From: Ochotona curzoniae
Lineage: Eukaryota > Chordata > Mammalia > Lagomorpha > Ochotonidae
Length of the DNA stretch: 64,000 nt
Assembly: GCF_017591425.1 (NCBI RefSeq)
Contig: NW_024467120.1
Span: 1,612,001 to 1,676,000, forward strand
Direction: 5' to 3'
Part shown: positions 56,226 through 64,000 of the stretch, in pieces
How the letters are laid out: each line of letters starts with the position of its first letter
Position numbering within the stretch: position 1 is the stretch's first letter
The notes under the pieces: model-generated
Told to the model about the DNA's origin: nothing
Databases searched by the model: none
Seen by the model: only the letters and a program-made list of their open reading frames with translations
Made by a program: the position numbers and the translations under genes

Positions 56226-57869
56226 ATCAAGTAGATGAATCAGGGCCTTCTGGGAATGGCTGATTACCAAGGAGCCAGAGCAAGAAGCTACTGGCCTGGC
56301 TTTGGCCCATGTCGTCTCAGGATGGAGAAGAAGGGTTTGTGCTGGGAAGTATAGGCACCCCTTGCTTGATGAGCTTGGCTTCAGGGATAATAGGGAGGAA
56401 GGCTAAAGAATGGAACCCTAAAAATACCCAAAGAAGTTTCCAGAAGTTCTGACTGTCTTGGGTCCCACTCTGAAGACCTTGTCAGGCATACGTGGCCTGC
56501 ATTCCACCTCATACCTCTGCATTTGCTCCATCACTATCCTTGGGGTAGATCAAAGATGTTCTGACAGCCAAGGACCACTCACAGCAGCACTGAGTAGGAA
56601 CAGTTGGCTCAGACTTTCCCAACCTTTCTGTCAAATGTCCAAATTAAAGCTGACTTCAAGACCCTGAGTCTGTGGGTTCCCTGTGACTTCTGAGTCCCTT
56701 TCGCCATCCTTGGGGCTCTGCTTCCAGCTCTGGGCGCTGCATGTGGAATGCAGCAGCCAAAGGGGACTCTTGGGTCCACCTGTGGCTTCCCTGGCTCATT
56801 CCAGCAAAGTTGGGAGATCTAGACTGGGGCCCAGGAATGTCCCTTCTATACAGCACGCCCTCATGAGCAGGGATGTGGAATGTGGGGCTGTGCTGGGGAT
56901 CTGGGCAGCCTACAAGAGCTCTGCCTGTTGGGGTCAAGGTGGAGGCACAGGACAGGGCAGGGCCCGAGCTTCTTCTAAGAAAGCAGGAGTTGGCTGGGCT
57001 GGCCATTCTACTGCCTTTACAGCGGATAATGTGGCTAGGTTAGGCCCGTCTGAGGCAAAACTTCAGGGTGGGCAGCTTGCTAAGGAGATGAGGGCAGTGG
57101 AAAGTAGGAATGAAACAGGGAGGGGAAGCAAGCTATCACCAGGCACTGTCCAGCTGTTAGCTTCCATGGGTACCTGGTGTTCCATTCTATCAGGTGCCTC
57201 CTGGAGTCTCTGTGAGCATGCCTTCAGCATTGATCCTGCTGGGGGCTGAGGCAGCTGGCTCCATCCAGCCTTCTGCTCTCCTTGACTAAGGTGTGCTTTC
57301 GGCACCAGTGACTTCCCTGGGCACTCTGGCTTTCCTGCACATGGACCTGGAAGCTGCCTCAAGACAGAAAGAAAGCAGACAACCTAGACATTGCAGATGC
57401 ACAGTGGAAGCTGGGGATCTGGGCCACTCACCAAGGAGAACTCTATGAGGAAATTGCCGGACAGAGAGTCCAAAGAATTCCCAGATGGGCCCTGTTCATC
57501 ACCCCTCCCTGGCTCCCTTCCCAAGTAAATCGGAATGTCTGAGCATGGTGTAAGTCCCGCAGGTTGAGCTGCCACCCAGGGCGCCTGTGGAAGACCTCAC
57601 GTCCCCAGCTAGCAGATTTGCCTAAGCTGTAATCCCTGTTTTCCATGCACATGGCCACTGGCAGCAGAGATGACTCTTGTGCAAACAGGTGCCAGAATTC
57701 TCTAGGTTTGAATGCAAATTGGGGTCCTCACCTTTATGTTCTTTGCACTGTGGGGTGCTCTTATCACTGTACTTTTGGGTCACATCCAAACCTAAATGCT
57801 AAGGAGCCTCACCATTATAATAACCTAGTGATAGTCCATGCTTCCAGAAATTTCTTGTTGTTTTTTTCT
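56226..57869. other. Unique sequence with a 188-codon open frame, no gene supported
   Basis: A plus-strand open frame of 188 codons (56683-57249) lies in GC-rich sequence. It is rich in Gly, Ser and Ala and shows no domain, signal peptide or related protein I recognise. Minus-strand frames overlap it. Confidence 0.3.
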
Positions 57870-58162
57870 CCTTTTTACTACTTATTTGAAGGCAAAGTTA
57901 CAGAGATCTTCCAATTCCTGAATCACTCTCTAAATATCTCCAACAGCTGCAGCTCCGACAAGCTTGAAGGCAGGAGCCAGGACTGTCATGCTGGTTTCCC
58001 ATGCGAGTTAAAGAAGCCGAAGTACTCGGGCACTGCTCTGTTGCTTTACCAGGTACGTTCGCAGGGAGCTGAATCAGAAGGGTGCAGCTGGGAGTTGGCG
58101 CTGTTATGGGATGCTGGCATTGCAGGCAGCAGATTAACCTTCTGTACCACACTGCCAGCCTC
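57870..58162 (-). mobile_element. C-SINE, old, near full length
   Basis: ACTTATTTGAAGGCAAAGTT, AGATCTTCCAATTCCTG, GTTCGCAGGGAGCTGAATC and CTGTACCACACTGCCAGCC at the head end. Confidence 0.8.
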
Positions 58163-59451
58163 TGGCCCATCTCTCGAAGGAGTTTTGTATTAGCCATGCC
58201 CTCTTTGAGACAGCCCCTGAATCCTACTTTGCACATCTGTGCCAGATCCACAAGTAGCTCAGTTCTAAGGACCTCCCCCCAACCCCGCCAAGTACAGGGG
58301 AGAATCCCAGTGTCTGCTCTGACTCCATCTACCTAACCTCTTCGGATCCCGTGGAAAGAAAATGGAAAGGAAATGGGAAGGAGAGACAGCACATTTTGAA
58401 TTTCTCATTAGCACTGCTGCCTGACTCTCATTAGTGAGCCTTCTGGGTTATGGGCACAAGGGCCAGGACCTATTTTCATGGCTGAATAGCACGTGTGAAA
58501 TGTACGTGATTCCTAATCCATCTTCTACGCGCACTACACTTTGTTATCTTAGGAAGTAATAAACAGTGCTGATGGAAAATGCCAGAAAGGACAGACTAAT
58601 CCTAGCAAGGCAAAACATTGCTGTTCTGCCTAAACTTCTGCTCTCTGCTTAATTAATCCCTAATACTTGAAGGCCTTAATGAGAATAATTAGACTCAACA
58701 GTACCAAGGTTTAATGCACCACCACGGACAACACACAGCACATTCCATTCGAGAGCTTCCCAGTGTTCGCGGGGAGATAGGCTGTCGGCATTCACAGGGG
58801 CTCCAGCCAGGGCCAGCCCAAGGCTCGGACTGCAGCACTGCCGAGAGCTCCACCAGGACGGCTGCTTTGAGGATCCGGGAATGCAGGCCCGCTCTGCGGC
58901 TCTGATTCCGAAGCAGAAGCCTACACAGGACCCGGCCAGAAATTCGCTGCGCTCATCATCACTTTGAACGCAAACCTGCAGACTCAGGGGGATAAGGTTA
59001 AAACCTTCAAGATCAGTCAGGTAGCATGCACGGGAGGCAGTGGCCCAGGAGAGAGGGCTGCTTTGCCCCTGCCTGGTTTCTTTGATTTGTTAACCTCATG
59101 CCAACTTTTGTCTTCCCCAAGAACATTAAAACTTCTGATGCCACGTGGATGCCCTTCACTCCATAGAAGAAAAGCCTAGAAGCAACCCTGTGCTGCCGCA
59201 GGGAGGCCCTGGTGCAGTCATGGGAGCGTCTCCACGAGGGTCCAACCCCCAGCCAGGGCAGAGAGAGAAGTCTTACCTTCAGGTGAGATGACTGACGTCT
59301 GGAGCTTTTGGTTTTGGGGGGTGAGTTTGGGTACTCACGACAGGGAGCTAGATGAGGGTGTGAGCTGTGCTCCTGAGCCATCCTCTTGGTTATGGGCAAA
59401 GTTAAGATGTCCCTCTGGACAGAAAACTATCTCAGAAATAAAAAATGGGGT
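58163..59451. other. Unique sequence containing a candidate conserved block
   Basis: The motif-rich block at 58381-58720 is listed separately. From 58720 to 58940 the sequence becomes GC-rich with several CpGs. No exon is assigned. Confidence 0.3.
58381..58720. promoter_or_regulatory. Candidate conserved enhancer, homeodomain-rich
   Basis: Repeat-free, with many ATTA/TAAT cores: TTCTCATTAGCACTG, CTCTCATTAGTGAGC (a near-duplicate spacing), TGCTTAATTAATCCC, GAGAATAATTAGACTC and GGTTTAATGCACC. An imperfect ACGTG-containing pair (AGCACGTGTG, TGTACGTGAT) lies near 58490-58510. The density and preserved CpGs resemble developmental enhancers. This is inference from motifs only. Confidence 0.35.
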
Positions 59452-59530
59452 AGGCACTGGGCACGGCACTTAAGAAGCTGCTTGGGGTGCCTACCGTTCG
59501 CTATCCTGCAGCGATGGACTTGGTGCATGG
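59452..59530 (+). mobile_element. Possible C-SINE head fragment
   Basis: GGCACTGGGCACGGCACTTA, AGAAGCTGCTTGGGGTGCC matches the first part of the plus-strand SINE, then similarity stops. Confidence 0.4.
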
Positions 59531-59799
59531 AGCCAATAATATCACATGTGGACTACTGACTGACGGTCAATAGCTAACGTTTATTAGTAGCTTCTGGCTT
59601 TTATAGACTGAAGGTCACGTGGGATAAGAGAGGAGATACTGAGGAGCTTACACACTTCCCAAAAGCCTGTCTACAAACCTACCAAAGTGTTTCCACACCC
59701 TTGTCTGAAAACATCTCTCTGCTTTGTATATCCAATCGGTTGTTCCCATTCAAATGATATCCACCCAATTGTCCTCCTACAACCTACAACCTGTATCAG
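59531..59799. other. Unique sequence, nothing recognised
   Basis: A short unassigned stretch between two SINE-derived pieces. Confidence 0.3.
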
Positions 59800-60040
59800 A
59801 GTGCCAGGGTCTCAGCTCCAGCTGTTTGCTAGTACTCACCGGGAGGCAGTAGGTGCAGACTCACATGCTTGGGTGGTAACCTATGTGGGAATCATGGATT
59901 GAGTTCCCAATTCCCAGCTCCTAACTTTGGCCTGACTCAACTCCAGGCGCTGCCAGCATATAGGGGATGAGCCAGCAAATAGACACTCTTCTGTCCCTCT
60001 GACTTTAAAACTAAATGAAAACTAAATACACTTTTTTAAG
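59800..60040 (+). mobile_element. C-SINE, diverged, 5' part degraded
   Basis: CTCAGCTCCAGCTGTTTGC, GGTGCAGACTCACATGC, TTGGGTGGTAACCTATGTGG, CCCAGCTCCTAACTTTGGCC and GGATGAGCCAGCAAATAG follow the plus-strand order. Confidence 0.65.
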
Positions 60041-60059
60041 TGAAAAATGGGTCTGCGTG

Positions 60060-60356
60060 TAGGCTGTTTCTATCTGTAACAGCAGCAACCCATATGGGTA
60101 CTTGTCAAGTCCTGGGTGCTCCACTTCTTATTCAGCTCCCAGTTTATGCCCTGGGAAAGCAGTGGAGGATGGCTCAAGATCGTGGGCCCCTGTATCCACA
60201 TGGAAGACTCAGAGGAAGCTCCTGGTTCCTGACTTTGGACTGGCTCAGCTTTGGCCATTATGGCCATTTGGAGAGTGAACCAACAGATGAAAGATCTCTC
60301 TCCATCTCTCTCTCTCTCTAACACTGCCTTTCCAACAAAAATAAGTAAATCTTTTA
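60060..60356 (+). mobile_element. C-SINE, near full length
   Basis: AACCCATATGGGTACTTGTC, TTCAGCTCCCAGTTTATGCC, CCTGGGAAAGCAGTGGAGG, GAACCAACAGATGAAAGATC, a CT-rich run and AAAATAAGTAAATC. Confidence 0.88.
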
Positions 60357-61094
60357 AATAAGTAAACAAGCAAACCAAAAACTAGATTTTGGCAAAATGA
60401 TTGTCCAGGGTGTCTCAGGTTTAAAAGAATCCAAGAGTTCAAAGTTCATGCAGATGAAGAGATACAACTTGTGACAGCATGTACTGCTTTGAAAATGGAA
60501 ACCCACAAACAGACGTGCCCACGTGCATGTCCATGCATGCAGCAGTGTGAAACTGGGCACTCTGACCCCTCCCACGAGGCCAGAGCAGGGGCCTTTGTTT
60601 TCCACTCTCAATCAAGGATCTAAAATGGACTTCAAAGGTGTTTAAACTGGCAGTTTTATTTTCTCCTTGAGAAAGAGGAAAGATGAATAAACATACTGTC
60701 AGATCATTCTCGAAATAATTGTAGCCCTGACATATCTAAATGAGTTTGTAAGAGAAAATACAGTGGCAATTGATCTTATTAATTAGAGATGTAGTAGGAT
60801 CATGATACCTACTTATCCACAGAGTGCCTGCAGCTGCAGAAATAAAATACAACAAAATAATAAAATATACTTCATATTCCCCTGGGAAATACACTTCCTT
60901 TCCCTGCCATAGAATCTGTTGGTAAAACCACCTTGCTGTCTAGTAGCCCTGAAAGAGGAGTTTAGGGAACTCCCTGCGCCGCACAGAGCTCGGTGCTGAC
61001 CCACTAGCTGTGGTGCCATGGAGAACACGGGCTGGCTTGTCGTGATTGATGGTCAGATAAGCTGAAACTGGTATAAGAAAATGGGGGATTTATT
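60357..61094. other. Unique sequence, nothing recognised
   Basis: An AT-rich centre (60.66-60.88 kb) contains TTATTAATTAGAG. No repeat or exon is supported. Confidence 0.3.
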
Positions 61095-61420
61095 TATTTT
61101 ATTTTTAAAATGTTTATTTACTTATTTGAAAGTCAGAATTGCAAGAGGTTGGGGAGACAGAGAGAGAAGGGAGAGAGCTTTCATCTGCTGGTTCACTTTT
61201 CAGATGGACACAACGGCCTGGGTTGGGCTGAAGCCAAGAGCCAACAGCTTCAACTGGGTCTCCCAGGTGGATGGCAGGGACTCTAGGCATCATGCTTTTC
61301 CTAGATGCATTAACAGGGAAATGGACTGGAAATGGAACAGCTGGGACTGGAACCTGTGCCCATAGGGGTTGCTGGCATTGCAGAGAGCAGCTTTATTTGC
61401 AACACTACAATGCTAACCAG
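61095..61420 (-). mobile_element. C-SINE, older type, near full length
   Basis: TTTACTTATTTGAAAGTCAG, CTTTCATCTGCTGGTTCAC, TGGGTCTCCCAGGTGG, GCATTAACAGGGAAATGG and AACACTACAATGCTAACC at the head end. Confidence 0.85.
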
Positions 61421-61839
61421 GGAGTTGTGTTTTGAAGTCTGAAGTTGTGTTTGAAGTTGGAAGTTGTGTCGGCTCTCCGTGAAGAAGAGGGGCAGCGAGA
61501 GCTCATGGCCAGTGGGCACAAAGGTGACGATCGTTCTTCTTGCTGACACTTAGCATGCAGAGTGACATCAAGAGAACAATGCAGTGATGACATGCTGAGT
61601 GACAGCAAAGTGTGGCCCAGCCCTGGATCTGTTGGAGGTAAATGTCAGGTTGAGCATCCACAGGCTGATGGCTGAAGAGGAGGCAAAGAAAGAGAAGGAG
61701 AAGGAAGACAAGAGATGGAGGAAGAACTGTGTGTGTGTCACAGTGTGGTGTTTGGGGCAGATGTGAGCAGGGGCATTAAAGTAGGAGGGCAGGCCCAGCT
61801 GTGTCAACACAAAATGGGGGCTAAAATCAAGCCGTGGAG
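61421..61839. other. Unique, purine-rich sequence
   Basis: It contains a GAAGTTG(TG)-type repeat of three or four short units near 61432-61470 and a GA-rich tract near 61680. No exon is recognised. Confidence 0.35.
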
Positions 61840-62185
61840 ACATTGGTCAGCCCTAGTAGTTAAGATGTGATTTGGGACACTGGCATCTTACGTGGGAGCG
61901 CCTGGGTTCAAGTTCAGGTTCCACTTCTGATTGATTCCAGCTTGCTGCAAGTGCGTGTCCTGGGAACATCACTGATGGCTCGGGAGGCTGGGTCCCCACC
62001 AGCACGTGGCAGACCTGGCTTACATTCTCAACTCCAGTTCTGGGGAATGAACTAGCAGATGGAAGATCCTTTTCAGTCTGTCTTCTTTCTCTCTACCCAT
62101 CTCACTCTCCCTCTTTCTGTCTCTGACTCTCTGCTTACCAAATAAAGAGATAAAAATTAGAAGAAATAAAAATTAGAAGAGATAA
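61840..62185 (+). mobile_element. C-SINE, near full length, tail repeated
   Basis: CATTGGTCAGCCCTAGTAG (head), GGAGCGCCTGGGTTCAAG, GAATGAACTAGCAGATGG, a CT-rich run and CCAAATAAAGAGATAAAAAT. The tail contains TAAAAATTAGAAGA(A/G)A three times. Confidence 0.85.
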
Positions 62186-62307
62186 AAGGCAATTTTGGGT
62201 TTTTCTTCAAGGTGCACACTCTGGCAGAACCCTGACTTTTCATCTAATTTGCTGTAAGGTCTAGCAGGACCAGAAGGATAAAAACAGTCTGGTTTCAAAG
62301 CAAAGCA

Positions 62308-62450
62308 TGTTGGGGCTGCAGCCCCAATGTTCCATGTGAGTGCTGGGTCCAGAACTGTCTGCTTCAGATTTGATCTAGCTTCCTATTAATGCACTAGAGA
62401 AGGGGTTAGAGATTGGCCCAGGTACTTCGGCCCCTGCTATCCCATGCCAA
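62308..62450 (+). mobile_element. C-SINE, 3'-truncated
   Basis: TTGGGGCTGCAGCCCCAATG, TAGCTTCCTATTAATGCAC and CCAGGTACTTCGGCCCCTG follow the plus-strand order and then stop. Confidence 0.7.
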
Positions 62451-63577
62451 CAGGTCTGCTGTTAAGAGTCCCTCACATTATCCTGTGTTTTCCACCTTGT
62501 CCATAGCAGAAACACTGATGAACAGCAGGCTAGATGTGTGCAAGTTACGATTCAACACAAAGTGGGAAAAGCAAAAGACAGGCTCATCCAACGTGGCTGT
62601 GCTGAATTAAGTGGCATCCCAGTTTGTGCTGATCATGAAAGTTTGAATTAACTTGCAGGAGTGGGGCGCATCCAGCTTACAGGCTGTACAAGGCCTTGAA
62701 AACATTTGGTCTGGCCCTGCCAAGGCAAGCACAGAAAAGACTCAAAATTCAGTAAATCCATCAGGCTCATTTTTAAGCTGTTAATTTCGTATGGCCTGTG
62801 AATGATGTCATAAATATTCACATGATCCTTGGCAAAAAAAAAGAAAAGAAAAGAGGGAGGGGATCCCCTTATCCCTACTAGGAAGACCCAGCAACTTGAC
62901 TTGCCCCTCAACCCCTGGAAGCAGTCTGTTTGTAGAGGTGGGGAGATGTTACCTGGTGCAGGTGCTGGGACTCATCAAACCTGACATCCAAATGAGCGAG
63001 GATAGTCGCAGACGTAGGGCATGCCAGTGAAGGCCATGGACAAGCCAGAGTGGGTCAAGCAAAGCTCCAGTTCTGCCAGAGCAGTGGAGGGGTAGTCACC
63101 AGGCCCCAGGCAGGGAGCCAGAGAGAAGGCTCCCAGCAGATCAAAGCCTAGCGTCTCTGAAAATGGAAATGAACATTTAAAAAAAAAAAAAAGCCTTTCT
63201 CCAGGGAGAAACAGGCAGTAAATCAGAGCTTTTGCATGACAACTGGGGCCTGTGCTGGTTTTTGAATAACTTGCCATTTAATAAATGTTCTATTTTTGAC
63301 CCTTTAGGGAAATATACAACTCTATCTGAAACTTACGAGCCAAAATCATTTAACGTTTTTTTCTTCCCATCTCATTTGTGGAAGTTTTGCAATGGAGACA
63401 AATGATCCAGCAGGTCTCTTCGGTTTATTAGCTCTTGGTAAGGTTTCAAAGCGAGATCACTTACTGGAGAGAAATGGGTTTCTTGGTGCACTAAGTTTGG
63501 AAGGTTTTGTCTCCTTTTGCTCAGCGTCTGAAATTGTGGGATCTGCAACAAGCCCAGGAGTTTGGAGGTGCTTGCCT
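62451..63577. other. Unique sequence, nothing recognised
   Basis: Homopolymer A runs lie at 62833 and 63178. No exon or repeat family is supported. Confidence 0.3.
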
Positions 63578-63795
63578 GGTTCCTCCATCCACTGGTTCAG
63601 TCCCCAAATGCCCACAACAGCCAAAGCTGTCCAAGCTCTCCCACATGGGTGACAGGGGTCCAAGTTATCCAGCCATCACCTGCTTTTCCCCAGCGTGTAA
63701 TTAGCAGGAAGCCGAGGTAGGACTCTGAGTGTGACACAGGATACGGGCTTCTTAAGCAGCAGTTTAACTCATTGCACCATCAAATGATGCCCCTG
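63578..63795 (-). mobile_element. C-SINE, partial, diverged
   Basis: CCATCCACTGGTTCAGTCCCC, TAATTAGCAGGAAGCCGAGG and TTAACTCATTGCACCATC appear in reverse order, with the T-rich end missing. Confidence 0.7.
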
Positions 63796-63872
63796 AATTT
63801 CAAATATCTTACACCAATACAAGCTTGTCTTTTAGTTCCATTTTTCCACAGAGTATTAAAAGTACTCTTATG

Positions 63873-64000
63873 GGCCAGGTGTGATAGCATAGTGGTTAAA
63901 GTCCTCGCATTAAATATGCCAGGGGTGCCATATGGGCGCCGGTTCTAATCCCGGTGGCTGTGCTTCCCATCCAGTTCCCTGCTTGTGGCCCAGGAAAGCA
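63873..64000 (+). mobile_element. C-SINE, young, cut off by the window end
   Basis: The head GGGCCAGGTGTGATAGCAT is followed by AGTGGTTAAAGTCCTCGC, GCCATATGGGCGCCGGTTC and TAATCCCGGTGGCTG. GGTTCTAATCC is the RNA polymerase III B-box-like sequence. The rest lies beyond base 64000. Confidence 0.92.

Noticed and set aside
56683..57249. 188-codon plus-strand frame as a gene
   Set aside because: No domain, no recognisable relative, overlapping minus-strand frames, GC-rich local composition.
63873..64000. Functional tRNA gene suggested by the B-box GGTTCTAATCC
   Set aside because: The same sequence occurs in the other C-SINEs and has no cloverleaf; it is the SINE head.

Overview
This window is a non-coding, repeat-rich stretch of a mammalian nuclear genome. 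It is almost certainly from a lagomorph, and I infer a pika (Ochotona) rather than a rabbit. The main evidence is about 35 copies, on both strands, of a tRNA-derived SINE of the lagomorph C-SINE type. It has a 5' head with a B-box-like GGTTCTAATCC, a body containing CCAGGCCACAAGCAGGGAGC and its complement, a CT-rich stretch and an A/T-rich tail. Several younger copies (13826, 30074, 40356 and 43162) share a diagnostic body (GATATACAGAGAGGAG, GATGATTCACTCCCCAAG) that differs from the rabbit consensus as I remember it. I recognise no protein-coding exon, rRNA, functional tRNA or CRISPR array. The longest open frames lie in GC-rich or repeat sequence and look like chance.

Layout. 1-1.7 kb: unassigned sequence, then a 5'-truncated LINE-1 3'UTR. 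1.7-3.2 kb: a CpG island with CCAAT, E-box and GC-box motifs, the best promoter candidate in the window. 3.2-27.4 kb: unique sequence with scattered C-SINEs, MIRs, an L2 tail and microsatellites. 27.4-38.2 kb: a LINE-1 cluster with nested insertions. An internally deleted L1 (27458-30642) carries its own target-site duplication and is interrupted by a second L1 tail and a C-SINE, each with a TSD. A half-L1-like element (about 32355-37150, ORF1 plus the start of ORF2) is split by a later L1 insertion (33361-35839). An old L1M relic lies at 37190-38215. 38.2-46.7 kb: SINEs, a 160-bp GGAT array, a GC-rich block with a YY1/ETS composite site and otherwise unique sequence. 46.7-49.4 kb: an unidentified repeat built of degenerate units of about 58 bp, an L1M relic, a MaLR/MLT1-type LTR relic and a SINE with a TSD. 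49.4-64 kb: unique sequence with candidate conserved regulatory blocks, another MLT1-type relic and more SINEs. The last SINE runs off the end of the window.

The regulatory calls (CpG island, homeodomain-rich blocks, CRE, YY1/ETS site) are sequence-motif inferences without conservation or expression data. The retroelement calls rest on pairwise similarity visible inside the window, target-site duplications and known family hallmarks. Boundaries of old repeats are approximate, to about 10-30 bp. I found no convincing new biological system. The observations most worth following are the deleted but TSD-flanked L1, the half-L1-like element, the 58-bp-unit repeat and the orphan CpG island.
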